A stretch of DNA of 64,000 nucleotides, taken from Conoideocrella luteorostrata. Lineage: Eukaryota > Ascomycota > Sordariomycetes > Hypocreales > Clavicipitaceae. The translations under genes and the position numbers were made by a program. Shown here in pieces: positions 1 through 11,720 of the stretch (position 1 is the stretch's first letter; each line of letters starts with the position of its first letter). Location of the stretch: positions 17,631 through 81,630 of the forward strand of contig JASWJB010000201.1 in assembly GCA_032433595.1 (NCBI GenBank), in the 5' to 3' direction. The notes below the pieces were generated by a model that saw nothing but the letters and a program-made list of their open reading frames with translations, searched no databases and was not told the DNA's origin.

Positions 1-400
1 GTCTCGCACCCTGCTGTCTATTGCACCTATTCCGCTGGGCTTGTGTGCATCTTTTGCGCTGGATTTCATTTCTGTCTGATGCGCTGACTTGTTGTGGTAT
101 TTACTGTGTTATATGCTGTATGTTGCTTGTGAGCCCCCCTGATGGCTGGATTCCTGACCAAGGAGGTTTTCTGTAGATTACGCACTAGGTGCAACGTGCT
201 AGGCTCTGTTTTCTATTTTACCTTGTGCACTGCGTTTTTCTGTATCCTATGCACTAGTTTTCTCTGCACCTTGTGCCCTGGTTATTGATGTGCTGCTGTG
301 TTGCTCTTGTGTTACCTACCAGCCCCGTATCGCTCGCTGGTCCCCCGACCGAGCAAGCACTGCTTTTTCTGCACCTTGGGCAGTGCTGTTCTTGTGTGGG
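1..400 (+). repeat. Composite repeat block I, modules B and C (cut by window edge)
   Basis: T/G-rich module B (about 1-283) carries the recurrent phrase GTAGATTACGCACTAGG near 170-190, which recurs at 3630, 15050, 15226, 51193, 51373, 57043, 58198 and 58387. Module C (about 284-400) carries CCCCGTATCGCTCGCTGG and the phrase CGACCGAGCAAGC, both seen before every D array in this window. The left end of the block lies outside the window. No stable reading frame is shared with the other copies, so I do not treat it as coding. Confidence 0.8.
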
Positions 401-1080
401 CAGCAGCATCATCAGCAGCAGCAGCGGCGGCATCATTGGCAGCACGGCGGCAGCGGCATCGTCATCAGCAGCAGCAGAGGCATCATTATCATCATCAGCT
501 AACTCTTCCCTCTCGTGAGTGCTGACTTTTTGGGTCTCCCAAGTGCTGACAGCAGCAGCGACATTTCTTGCGTGGGCAGCAGCATCCCCAATCAGCAGCA
601 GCGGCGTCATTGTCGTCATCATCAACAGCAGCGGCATCATCCGTGGCATTATCATCATCGGCGGCGGCAGCGGCATCATCATCAACTAACTCTTCTCTCT
701 CGTGAATACTGACTTTTTCCCTCTCTCAAGTGCTAACAGCAGCAACGGCATCATCATCATCAGGAGCAGCGACATTTCTTGCGTGGGCAGCAACATCCTA
801 ATCAGCAGGAGCGGCATTTCTTACGTGGGCAGCAACATCGTCATCAGCGGCAGCAGCATCAGCAGCAGCAGCGGCGGCGTCGTTATCGTTATCATCACCA
901 GCAGCAGCATTTCTTGCGTGGGCAGCAACATCATCGTCGGCGGCAGCGGCATCATCATCGTCAGCAGGAGCAGCATCTTCAGCAGTTGAGTCTTTCCTTT
1001 GCCTTTTCCCCTCTCATGAGTGCTGACTTTTCCTCTCTCAACTGCCTACTTTCTCCTCTGCCGACCACTCCATTATAACC
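401..1080 (+). repeat. Composite repeat block I, module D (CAT/CAG/CGG-rich)
   Basis: Low-complexity trinucleotide DNA made of CAT, CAG and CGG triplets, punctuated by two recurring non-repetitive phrases: TTCTTGCGTGGGCAGC and CTCTCGTGAGTGCTGAC. The triplets contain no stop codons in several frames, so long open frames of Ser/Ala/His/Gln/Ile appear on both strands. I read these as artefacts of composition. Confidence 0.8.
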
Positions 1081-3165
1081 GTCTTCCCGACTGAATTCGA
1101 CTGCGGCCGACAATTCCATCATCAAAGAAATCGTCTTGGTAAAATTGCCTCATGATGTATAATAGATCTCGTGCTTCTTGCAGCGCCTGTACCATTCAAC
1201 GAGCTCCTTGCAACCTATACGTCTTCCGAGATTTTAGCCATTTCAACGTCTTTGTCAGATTGACTTGCGGTATGTCATGCCTGTGCGTCTTCCCAGATTT
1301 AAGCCTTTTAACAAGCTTGTCAGGTTAATCTGCGTATCAGATGCCTGAACGTCTTCCGAGATCTGAGCCATTTCAACGAGCTCTTCAACTGCCTTGCAAT
1401 ATCTAATGATTCTTGCAATGTGCATTTTCCGAGATTTAAGCCTTTTCAACAAGCTCGTCAAAATGACCTGCGATGTCTGATGACTACATGCCTTCCGAGA
1501 TTTGAATCGTTGCGTCGTCCTCGTTAGATACCTTGCGATATGTAATACCTGTACGCCTTCTGGGAATTGAACCTTTTTGACGAGCTCGTCAGCTTACCTG
1601 CGATACTAGATGCTCTTCTATCGCCTGTACGATCCGAGATTTAAATCTTTTCAGCGAGCTCGTTCGATCATCGACTTGCGATATCCAATTCCGCTTGCCG
1701 CCTGTACGTCTTCCGACAATTCATCCGTTCAACGAGCTCCTTGAAGCCTATACGTCCTCCGAAACTTGGGCCTTTCAACAAGCTCGTCAGATTGACCTGC
1801 GATATTCGATGCTTCTTGCAGAGCTTGTACGTCCTGCGAGACTAGGACCTTTCAACAAGCTTGTTAACTTTGGAGCCTTTTCGTCGAGCTCGTCAGGTTG
1901 GCTGCATGCCTGATGCTGAAACTTGCGATATCGCTTCAAAAACGCCTGTACGTCTTGAAAGATTTGAGTCTTTTGACAAGCTCGTCAGCTTAACTTGCAA
2001 AACTAGATACCTCTTCCAGCGCCTGCACGTTCCGAGATTTGAACCTTTTTAGCGAGCTCGTCAGATCGACTTACGGTATCGAATGCCTCTTGCCGCCTAT
2101 ACGTCGTCCGAGAATTAACCCGTTCAACGAGCTCCTTGCAGCCTGCACGTCTTCCGAAAGTTGGGCCTTTCAACAAGCTCGTCAGATTGATTTGCGGTTT
2201 TCGATGCTTCTTGCAGAGCCTGTTTGTTCCGAGATTCGAGCCTTCTCAACAGGCTTGTAAAATTGACCTGCGATGTCTGATACTTCTTGCAGCGTCCGCA
2301 AGTGTTTCAAGATTCAAGCCTTTTCAACGAGCCTTGTCAACAAGCTCGTTAGATCGATTTGCGATATGTGTGCGTATACGTCTCCCGAGATTCGAGCCTT
2401 TTCAACGAGCTCGTCAACTGACTAAATTAGATCGCGGCCGATAATCCCATCATTAAGGAAATGACCTTGGTTAGATTGTCTCACGATACCTGATGGATCC
2501 GGTGCTTTTTGCAGCGCCTGTACGTTCCAAGGTTTGAACATTTCAACGAGCCCGCCAGATTGACTTCCGAGATCTAACGTATCTGATGCTTCTTGTAGTG
2601 TACGTCTTCCGACATTTAGACCTTCCAACGAGCTTGTCAGATTGACCTGCAATATCAGATGCCTGTACGTCCTCCGAGATTTGAGACTTTCAATGAGCTC
2701 GTCAGATTGACCTGCGACATTCGATGCTCCTTGCAATGTACGTTCGAGATTCAAACCTTTTCAATAAGCTCATCAGATTAACCAGCGATGTAATGCTTCT
2801 TGCAGCAACTGTACCATTCAACAAGCCCATCAGCTGACTGAATCAGGTCGCGGCCGACAATCCATTCATCGAACAAATCGTCTTTGTCAGATTACCTCAC
2901 GATTTCTAATGAATCTGATGCTTCTTGTAGCGCCTTTACCATTCACCGAGCTCGTTAGATCGACCTGCGACATCAGATGCCTGTACGTCTTCCGAGATTC
3001 AGGCCTTTCAACAAGCTCGTCATATCGACCTGCGATATCCGGTGCTTCCTGCAGAGCCTGTACGTATTCCGAGATTTGAATCTTTGGCCATGCTCGCTAG
3101 ATTAGCCTGCAATGTCTGGTGCTTCCTCCAGCATCAGTACGTCTCCCGAGATATCAGTACCAGTA
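1081..3165 (+). repeat. Composite repeat block I, module E (65-76 bp unit array)
   Basis: About 30 degenerate units. Each has a core of CTTCCGAGATTTGAACCTTT, then CAACGAGCTCGTCAG, then GACCTGCGATATC, with a variable tail such as GATGCTTCTTGCAGC and TGTACGTC. Unit lengths vary between about 65 and 76 bp, so reading frame is not kept. A longer sub-element containing GCGGCCGACAAT occurs at about 1080-1200, 2410-2530 and 2830-2955 and again at 52560-52690, which suggests higher-order duplication inside the array. Confidence 0.85.
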
Positions 3166-3345
3166 GAGTAAGTACTTGGAAGACGTAGTCTTAGTCTCGA
3201 TGAGACGGCCCACAGCCTCCTTCTTTTCCGCTCACAGTCTTCTCCTTTGGCTCACAACGCGAGCGAAAAACACCCATCCCACCAGCATTTTGTGCGCTAC
3301 CCGCATAGTTGCCGGGCGCGCCGGGAGCGCCGTTTTTTAGCTACA
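3166..3345 (+). repeat. Module A remnant (right half of palindromic head), block II
   Basis: Carries GAGACGGCCCACAG, CACAACGCGAGCGAAAAA, CATTTTGTGCGCT and GGCGCGCCGGGAGCGCC in the same order as the right arm of the palindromes at 14400-14755 and 50516-50911. The left arm is missing, so this copy cannot form the long hairpin. It begins directly after the last E unit of block I, making blocks I and II a head-to-tail pair. Confidence 0.75.
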
Positions 3346-4035
3346 TCGTCATCTGTACGTTCTTGCGAGTCTTTTACGCCAGGTTTGGGCCTGCTACGTG
3401 CGCTGGTGGCCAAGCTATGGTTATTGGTGTGCGAGGTGGTTTTACCTAATTACACGCCAGGTGTTATGCTTTTGTCCTGATTTTTACTTGATTGTATACG
3501 TTAGGCTCTTGTATATCTTTTGCTCCAGGGTTAGTGTTGTCTTATTGTGTTGCTGTTATCATATTGCTAGTTATGCTGTGTTGCTTTGCTTGTAAGCCCT
3601 TGATCGCTGAATTGTTAACTAAGCAGCTTTTTCGTAGATTACGCACCAGGTCATTCGTTTTATGCCTTGCTTTTTACTGCACCTTGTGGGCTGGGCTTAT
3701 TTGTATCCTTTGCGCTGGGTTTTAGTCTGTCTGGTGCGCTGGTAATGGTGTTGCTGGTGATGATGTGTTGCATGTTGCATGTTCCTTGTAAGCTCCTAAT
3801 CGCTCTAAGCATAGCTGTTGGCAGTTTTCGCACGAAATTTTACATTCAGGGCGCTGTATCTTCTTTTATTATATACGTCGTAATTGTCTGCATCTTTTGC
3901 ACTGGGCGTTGTCCTATCTTGTGCGCTCGTTGTTATGCTGTTTTGTTGTTGGTACCGGCCCCGTATCGCTCGCTGGTCCCCCCACCGAGCAAGCCCTGCT
4001 AGCATTATTGCACCTTAAACGCTGCTGTTCTTTCG
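3346..4035 (+). repeat. Modules B and C, block II
   Basis: Three or four T/G-rich B units with the recurring phrases TTGCACCAGG-like, TGTAAGCCCCTGATCGCTG-like and TTTTTCGTAGATTACGCACC (3630). They are followed by module C, with CCCCGTATCGCTCGCTGG and CACCGAGCAAGCCCTGCT ending near 4000. Short open frames here encode Cys/Leu/Val-rich peptides that differ between copies and are not convincing genes. Confidence 0.8.
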
Positions 4036-4455
4036 TAGGCAGCAGCATCATCAGCAGCAGTAGCGGCGGCATCTTCATTATCGGCGGCGGCATCATCCGT
4101 GGCATCATCATCATCGGCGGCGGCGGCGGCATCAGCATCCTCATAAGCAGCAGCGGCGTCATCATCGTCATCTTCAATAGTAGCGGCATCACCATCATCA
4201 GCAGAAGCGACATTTCTTGCGTGGGTAGCAACATCCTCATCAGCAGCAGCATCATCTGGCTGTCCCCCCTCCCCACTGCTACAATCGTGACCGGAATCCT
4301 GACCTGTCTTCGTCAGCAGTAGCGGCATCATTATCATCATCAGCTCACTTTTCCTCTCTGCCGACCACTCCATCAGCAGCAACAGCGGCATCATTATGAT
4401 CAGCTGATTCTCCCCTCTCTCAAGTGCTAACAGCATCAGCGGCATCTTCATGGTC
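4036..4455 (+). repeat. Module D, block II
   Basis: A short D array (about 420 bp) of CAT/CAG/CGG triplets with one copy of TTCTTGCGTGGGTAGC near 4212 and one of ATCGTGACCGGAATCCTGAC near 4285. The latter phrase recurs in the D arrays of blocks III and V. Confidence 0.8.
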
Positions 4456-5905
4456 CTCAGATTACCTTGCGAGATCCGATTCTTCCAGCAGCACCTATGC
4501 GTCTTCCGATATCTGAACCTTTCAACGAGCTGGTCATCTGACTTGCAATACCTAATGCTTCTTGTAGCCTACACGTCTTCCGACATTCGAACGTTTCAAT
4601 GAGCTCATCAGATTGACCTGCGATATCAGATGCCCGTACGTCTTCTGATATTTGAGCCTTTTCAATAAGCTTGCCAGATCGACTTGCGATATACAATACT
4701 TATACGTCTCCCGAGATTTCAACCTATTGAGCGAGCACATTAGATCAGCTTGCGATATCGAATGACTCTTGTAGCCTGTACGTCTCCCGAGTTTCGAGCC
4801 TTCCAACGAACTCGTCAGATGAACCTACGATGTCTGATGCTTCGATAGCGTGTGTACGTCTTCCGACATTTGAACCTTTCAACGAGCTTAACAGATTAAC
4901 TTGCTATGTCTAATAGCTCTTTATTGTCTTTATCAGATTTACATGCGATATTTAATACCTATACTTCTTCCGACTTTTGAACTTTTAAACATGGTCGTCA
5001 AGTTGACCTGCGATATCAGATGCCTGTACATCTTCCGATATTTGAGCCATTTGAACGAGCTCGTCAGATCGACCTACCATGTCTGATGCTTCGATAGCCT
5101 GTACATCTTCCGAGAATTGAGCCTTTTCAACGAGCTCGTGAGATTGACCTGCGATCTGACGCTTCTTGCGGTGCCTGCACCTTTAAACGAGTTCGTTAAC
5201 TGACTTTTGATGTCTGATAATTTGTGCAGTGTACGTCTTCCGAGATTCAAGCCTTTAAACGAACTCTTTAGATTGACCTGCGATGTGAGATACCTCTACG
5301 TCTTCCGAGATTTAAACTTTTGAAAGAGCTCGTCAGATTAACCTGCAATATCGGATGCATATACAGCCTCCGAGATCTGAGCCTTTCGAGCTTGTCAGAT
5401 TGGCTTTGCGATATCTAATACCTCTTGCAGCGCTTGTACGTCTTTGCGGGATTTGAACCATTCAAGAGGCTCATTAGACTAACTTGCCGTGTCTAATAAT
5501 TCTTGCAGAGCCTGTAGGTCTTCCGAGATTAAATCTTGTAACGAGCTCCTTGCAGCTTGTACGTTTTCCGCGATTTAGGCGTTTCAACAAGCTCGTCAGA
5601 TGATGACCTGCGATATCCGATAATTGTTCCAATGCCTGTATGTCTTCCGATATTAAAACCTTTCAAGAAGCTCCTTGCAGCCCGCATGTCTTCCGAGATT
5701 GAAACCTTTTCAGCGAGCTCCATGCAGCCTGCACGTCTTGCGGGATCTGAGTCTTTCAACTGGCTCGTCCGATCAACGTGCGAGATCAATAGATCTGAAG
5801 CTTCTTGCAGTGTACGTCTTCCGATATTTAGACCTTTCAAAGAGCTTGTCGACTTACTGGCGATATCTGATGCCTTTTGCAGCCTGTAAACTTTCCGATT
5901 TGACC
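4456..5905 (+). repeat. Module E array, block II
   Basis: About 20 units of the GAGCTC-centred 65-76 bp repeat. The array ends near 5905, where the sequence becomes AT-rich and unrelated. Units near 5550-5870 are interspersed with GCTCCTTGCAGCC variants. Open frames of 60-110 codons occur on both strands but shift from unit to unit. Confidence 0.85.
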
Positions 5906-5962
5906 CTATTCGTCGTTATATGGATTTATATATAAAAACTAAAGATATGTATATATATTTAT

Positions 5963-6226
5963 TGTCAGAAACCTCGACCTTCGATGGCTTTCGCCGACCC
6001 TCGCGGGGTCGCGAAACTAGCGATGCACCTAAAAAGAGTATTATGCAGCTAGCAAACTCTTCGCTGCGGGGTAGCCGCGAGCATAAGTAAGGAGGAGAAG
6101 ACAAAAGTTGTAGGGAGATCAGAGATTAAGATCGTCATCAATAGAGTGCTACCTTGCTGCTACGAAGCAACGAATACATCTGAAGTCTGGTCCATCTCTC
6201 TGCTATATTAGAACCCAGTCGTGACA
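5963..6226. mobile_element. Solo LTR, 264 bp, TSD TTTAT
   Basis: Begins TGTCAG and ends GTGACA, and is flanked on both sides by the 5-bp direct repeat TTTAT (5958-5962 and 6227-6231). Terminal TG...CA plus an exact 5-bp target duplication is diagnostic of an LTR-retrotransposon integration. With no internal region it is a solo LTR left by LTR-LTR recombination. It lies just outside the end of the block II E array. Its body differs from the LTR of the Copia element at 37505-42898, so it belongs to another family. Confidence 0.85.
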
Positions 6227-6526
6227 TTTATTAAATTTGGAGTTTCTTATCAAGATTCACAACGCTCCCAAGTCAAAGCTTAATCGCGATGATTCGACCG
6301 GCAGCGCGCCAAACCGCACGGGTTCACACACCTTAAATTGATCCCCAATCTCGTAATACATGCGATTAATGCTTGAAAGAGACAGACAGACACTGCTTCC
6401 GGCTGAGCATGCCGAGTTACCACTAATGCACGGGAAAAAATCCTAGCAAAGGGGTTTTTTTTTGGTTATACTTTGATATCAATAGATAACACAACAATAA
6501 TTAGCCTTTATTTTAGCTTTATTATA

Positions 6527-6747
6527 TGTCACAGGAATTCACATGCCCGATGATCTTCGGAAAATGTGGTAAACGCCACGATTGGGGTTAAAGCTAGAGG
6601 TCTGACCACACTGACGATAATCTCGGATAAGTTATAATCTAGCGATGGAATCGAGGGATAAATAGCAGTCTAATTCCTCGTCAGAATAAATAGAATACAA
6701 GGACAATTCCACTGCTTAGATCTTCCATAGCTGCTCACTTCGTGACA
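6527..6747 (+). mobile_element. Solo LTR related to the Copia element LTR
   Basis: Starts TGTCACAGGAA and ends GTGACA, like the LTRs at 37505 and 42545. It shares the internal phrases GATAAATAGCAG, CTCGTCAGAAT and GCTGCTCACTT with them. Flanks are TTATA (6522-6526) and TTGTA (6748-6752), a 5-bp target duplication with one transition. At 221 bp it is shorter than the 354-bp full LTR, so it is a divergent or internally deleted relative. Confidence 0.7.
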
Positions 6748-7413
6748 TTGTAGCTATTATTTTTACTATATTACTTGGCTTATTTATAGCTGACTCTAAG
6801 CAAAAATTGCTTAACGGGAAGATCTCTGCTGTAACATAACAGAAGAAGGGTGACCGACACGGACGAGGTAGCAACGTATCACAACATCACCTAAACAGTG
6901 TGAGCTCACCGCTCATTTTAGGCGTCAACTTTTGTGAGGCGAGAGGGGAGGTTACGAAGGGAGTGGGTCATCCCGCCTCACTTTCTCGGATGCTTATCTG
7001 CGTTTTTAATTCGCCCTTGGAAGAGGACTTGCTATCGCATTGCAGGCATTGACTAATGTCTCACACGGAACGAAGGCCCTGAATGGCTGGTCTACTAGTA
7101 GCAGCCTAAACCTGCAGCAACATCAAAACGAACTACGAGTCATCTCGGTCGAGCTAAGGTATCGTAGTGGGGCAGGTGGTCAGCAAATACGACATGCATG
7201 CTAGCAGTATTGCAAGCCCTGGAGATTACTGTGGTAGCTCGTTGGGGTTGTCGAATCCTCTGTGGTACAGAGAGAATGAGACCTGTCGGGAAATGGTGCT
7301 GAGATCACAACCGCTGAGGTGTATATATCTACGCCTCATTTCCTCGGCCCGATTGTCAGTTGTCGCATCTTACACCATTAAATTGCCCGTCGTATCTTTT
7401 GGGCTGTTCCACA
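6748..7413. other. Intergenic, upstream of the CorA-like gene
   Basis: No gene or repeat recognised. The stretch contains the 5' flank of the gene starting at 7414, with a TATATATCT sequence near 7322. A short open frame at 7167-7439 has no recognisable motifs and overlaps the presumed promoter. Confidence 0.5.
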
Positions 7414-9757
7414 ATGTCCAGTCAAACCGCAACAGGTGATGTCCCCCTAACATCGCCTTCAGTGGCCACTGAGGTACAACGAGCCATGGAGCAATGCAAG
7501 GGCGAAATGACCTCCGACCTTCATGCCAGGTCTAAGCGCGAAAGGTTCCTGATTGCAACAACCGAGGATGCCCTGAAAACTCTGCTTAATTTGTCAAACC
7601 AGCGGAGAAAGAGACTCGAGGGCGTGCGCGCAGACCTCCCATACTTCTCGTTTCACGTGGTTTACCTAGATGTTAGCCGTAGGCTCTCTCCGATTCCCTG
7701 GTTACCGGCTTATAGGGCGGTTCTGATGACACTTTATGCATAGGACCAAGACAGAGCGTAGAATTCAGATTGCCAGGCGATGTGCTGCGTCTTAGCGAAG
7801 ACCTGCAATCCTTAAAGGTAAGCGCCCTCCCGTCGTCTAGGCTGCGAAAAAGGATCAAGACGGGGTAGCTGATAACTAGCAGTATTTTGCCGTTTTTGTC
7901 TTGTAGGGAAGCGTTATTGACAAAATTTTGGTAGGTCGAACAAGACGAAGTGTTACGTTATATGCTCTCGACCATCGCCTCAGAAGTTTGACCAATTGTA
8001 CAAGTTCTTCGATCCCATAAGCATGCCATCCTTCCAGGATATTTCTAAAGCGGCTGCCATTAGCTTCCTGATGTTGATGAAACTTCATTTCGACCTTGAC
8101 ATAGCTGATCTTTTTGCATTGCTGGCAGTACTGATTCCCTTTCCGGATGAGCACATTTTCGAAGCCAGTCTCTTACCGGACCCTTCTACTGGTTCGTGTG
8201 TTCGTGTTCGTCTATTGTGACCACTTTGGTCCGTAGTCTCATGTTATTGTTTCTCCAGATGATTGGCAGTCTGCACGGATCCCTGGCCTACAGAGCCTAC
8301 GTTATACCTCGCCATCCACCAAGGTCATGAGGTTCCCAGGAGCTTACCCGGCTTATCGGACTGAATACATGTGGATGGAGAGACACAAATTGCATGGCAA
8401 ACCACCAAAGTCTGCGTCGGATGTTGCTATGCTGGGTGGTTGGAAGAATAACCGTGCAACTTGGTTCAGTCTGATCGTATTCTCGGACGACTTGGCTGCC
8501 GACGTCTATGCTAGGCAACTCAACTGCCTAGCCAACACTGAAGATTCTCAAATTGTCGAACAATTAGAGAGCCACTGGATAGAGGGATGTTACTATATTT
8601 ACCACATGGCTCTGAATGATGCCTGCATTTGGTTGGCGCATGCTGCGGAAACTTTGGACCAGCTCGTAGGTAAGCCAACGCATTGCAACTCAGTCGCATG
8701 CTAAGAACAAGCAGAGATACAAAAACGCTTTGAGTCCTACCGTTGGCGGGGCGCTCGTCTGTCTAATGTTCATGAACCATCTCGAATACAACAGGCGAGT
8801 TGTTGGCTTCCTCAGCGCCAACATCGACAGTGTTCCGGAAAGCTGGAAAGTGGAGAGCACGGGCTGGAGTCGGGACATTGCCAGCAGGTGTCAATTGTTG
8901 AGAGCAGATATTGGTACGATTTATGATGAAGCAAGTAGCTTACGAAGTTTGGTAGGTCGTGTTGGCGTTTTGAAGATTGTCCCAGCCAGTTCTAGCCATC
9001 TGACATAGTGGGGGAGCAGACTATCGAGCAGCACGGTCTCGCGCAGTCACGCAACGTTGGGTTTTTGACAGTTCTGGCTGCATTCTTTGTGCCAATAACG
9101 GCCGTTTCTGTAAGTTGTCACCTCGAATGCGTAGGAAATTGCGCAGTGCCTACCTAATTCACTGACATATCCAAGGGATTCTTTGGCATGAATACCACAG
9201 AGATCAACGGATCAAACTGGCCAACCAAGTATTTTGGCGTCATTGCTGGGCCCCTGACAATTTTTTCTGTTCTGCTTCCACTTATAGCACTGCGGTTGCT
9301 GGACGCCGTCCTGCGCTTCTGGCCTCTTGTCATGCGATTTTATCTGGGGAGCAACACCGTCCTGCTGGTGTCTTTGGCTGCCAACATCCAATTAGGTATT
9401 GGCAATAGTCTTGACATAGAATGGAGTTCTGATCTATCAATTTATCTCTGGCTCGCCATCTTTTTCGGGCCTGGAGTGATGATATTACTATTCGCATGTC
9501 AAACCATTACACATATCTTCCAGGCATTCAGAACTTCTGGGAACAGAGTAAACGGGCTGCACAAACTCATGGCAACATGCAAGACAGTACCATGGCACGA
9601 AAGGAAACACGTCGCGGTTGTCATGGTACTCACAGCTGTGTACGTGGTTGGGTATGTAATCGATGTTTGGGCTAGTGTTGGCGCCATTGTCATGTATTAT
9701 GTATACAGAATACTTGAGTCACGTCAAGAGGCAAAACGTCAGCAACGACTGGATTAG
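7414..9757 (+). CDS. CorA-like divalent-metal transporter, 8 exons
   Basis: Joining 7414-7659, 7716-7817, 7907-7930, 7984-8191, 8259-8665, 8715-8951, 8996-9109 and 9176-9757 gives about 639 residues in frame across GT-AG introns of 44-89 bp. The sequence shows a long soluble N-terminal part, then a hydrophobic segment ending in GFFGMNT (GMN at about 450-452), the signature of the CorA/Mrs2 family just after the first pore helix, then further hydrophobic helices (about 465-500, 510-560 and 600-625). CorA proteins are membrane channels for Mg2+ or related cations. Many fungal genomes carry expanded, divergent CorA-like genes of unproven substrate, and this is probably one of them. The third exon is only 24 bp. 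Intron positions are my reading of splice signals and were chosen to keep frame. The start ATG at 7414 is the first in that frame. The family call is firm, the substrate is not. Confidence 0.85.
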
Positions 9758-10084
9758 CGCATCTACAATCAACATCAAAAGCAATCATTTTGACTGTGGG
9801 AAGCCATTCTCTACCTTAGTATCGTTTCCTTGTTCTAATTTGAGGATTTTCTGCCTACTTTTCACCTCGGGCGGCAACAGCCACTGAGTGGATAACGAGG
9901 ATTATTAGCAAGCGTTGGCATTGTACTCCGTATACAGTTGGTGGATTAATGACTGAGTTCTCCCCACTTGCCTTTTAAAACCTAGTTAACCACTGAAACG
10001 CATCCCGCCGAGCCTGGTTAGCGCGAACCATCAGTGGGCACTTACCTTTGTTCAAGTATGTGAATGGCATCACTTGTGGCTCGG
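9758..10084. other. Intergenic, nothing recognised
   Basis: This stretch lies between the convergent ends of the CorA-like gene and the minus-strand gene at 10263-11720. It presumably holds their 3' untranslated regions. No repeat or RNA gene seen. Confidence 0.5.
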
Positions 10085-10260
10085 GTGAAGCAGCAGTGAA
10101 CCATGTACTATACAGGCGCCACCAAATTACACTCTTTGGACATGTTAGATGGTCAGTCTTCAACACACATCTTTACTTGAAACCACTTGTTTAACTAAAA
10201 CCATCTACAGGATTATGACCCCCGGTCCATCATCCTACGTCACACGGCCCATTGCTCAGA
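10085..10260 (+). repeat. Dispersed repeat, copy 1 (second copy at 27735-27905)
   Basis: Shares with 27735-27905 the ordered phrases GTACTATA-AGGC-CCAC, CAGTCTTCAACA, CATCTACAGGATTA-like and CATCCTACGT, ending in GCTCAG. Identity is patchy and most differences look like transitions. Both copies sit a few bases to tens of bases beyond the stop codon of a minus-strand gene. It could be a retrotransposon fragment. Confidence 0.65.
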
Positions 10261-10262
10261 AC

Positions 10263-11720
10263 CTAGCCAGAACCGGCCTCGTCTTCAGAAAAGCCATCGC
10301 AAGCGAGGGCAATTTGCCGTTGAAGCTCGTCGTCAGCCTCTCGCCAATCGAAATTGTCGGCATTGTCACCAACGAGTCCGGACTGGCCGTCCTTGCCCAT
10401 CGCTTTCGCATTCTTATTGGTAGCCGTCGTTGCTGCTTTCGACGACGCCCTAGTATTGGCAGCCTGAATGAAGCCATCTCGGGTCCGCTGAGCCAGGTCT
10501 CTGAGGTTTCTGAACGCAGTGGCTCCACGCCGGAAGTCTTCAGCGCTTACCGTCATATCCCAACCACCAATTTGCGTCATGTGATACTCGGGAAGCCCGC
10601 CTGGGGTAATTGTCGGATGGTGGGCATAGAGCCTTAAACAGCCCGCATAGTATGTCGAACTGTAAGCATAGGCATTGCCGTCGTAGACTGGATTGTCTTG
10701 GCCGTAGTTCTGCAGGCTGTGCATGGCGCGAGCACCGTATGCACCGTCAAGACAGGCCTGCCGCCTCGCCACATCGGCACCGCCCCGCGGGGCTTTCGCT
10801 TCGAGGAAGAAGTTGGGTGCTAGCGGGGCACACCCGTGGCTCGTAGGGATAATAGACTTGTTTAGATCTTGTCTAATAATGCGGCTAATTCGGGTTGGGT
10901 TCGTTCCGTCATACAAGTCTGGCACCGCCTTGACTGTGGCACCCTCTGTCATTGATTCGAGATTGGTAAAGGGGAGAGTTCCCTCGTGTGGAATACCAGC
11001 ATCGTTGCCACAGATTATTGGGAGAATGCTGTACATTACTTTTCTTTTTGATATCGCCTGGCGGTTGGCCTGTTTGAACTTCTCAAAAGCAGACTCGGAG
11101 AAGCAAGACGGTGAGAGGGATGCACGACGGGCTGATAAGCACTGCATAATCTCTTCCAAATTGCCGGGTCTCGGCGGCGTTGATTGCTTGTCAGGGTACT
11201 TATACTCTTGAGGGTATATGTTGTGGTCGATAAGGATCTGTACGAAGTCTTTGTTGTGTGCAGATGATCGTTTGATCTTGGGTGGCATAGTTGTCGCCTC
11301 GGTGGACGAGAAGCCGATTAAGCCCATACTTGCTGCCGCGTGCTTCGGCTCGGGATACTAAACAACATGAGTCAATGGGGGCTAGCTATCGATGGCAGCG
11401 GACAAACTTACTTGTCGTAGGGGGGCAAGATCTGGGTCACCACGCCTTACAAATTGAGCAAGACTCGAATCTCCTCGTGTGCCGACCACGGCTGATATCT
11501 CGGAAGAGCGCGCCTTGTTTCGTCGATTGAGTTCTTCCGGGGCCCGAGATGTGAGCCAAGTCCTCGACAGATTGTCCCAGCCTGCTGGTGTAATGCCGGG
11601 GCGGGTGCTGCTGCTGCTGCGCGGCTCAGATTTCTTGATTCTCTTTGCAGGAGGAGCCTTATCATCCGAGGGCTCATCGTCCGCGTTTGGTCTCTTCCTA
11701 TCCTGTAAATTCGCCATCAT
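10263..11720 (-). CDS. PD-(D/E)XK nuclease-like fungal protein, 2 exons
   Basis: Exons 11720-11412 and 11357-10263 (intron 11358-11411, donor GTAAGT) give about 467 residues. The N-terminal 100 residues are basic and disordered-looking, with KRPNADDEP and PPAKRIKKSE resembling a nuclear localisation signal. The middle has PDLYDG (Asp at about 250) followed 39 residues later by PNFFLEAKAP (Glu289-x-Lys291), the order of a PD-(D/E)XK active site. Next come RRQACLDGAYGARAMHSLQN and a Tyr-rich stretch, typical of a large uncharacterised fungal family of this fold. The C-terminus is an Ala/Lys and then Asp/Glu tail. The start is either of two adjacent ATGs (11720 or 11717). The catalytic interpretation is inference; no substrate is known. 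The gene at 32500-34195 shares the same core layout. Confidence 0.75.
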
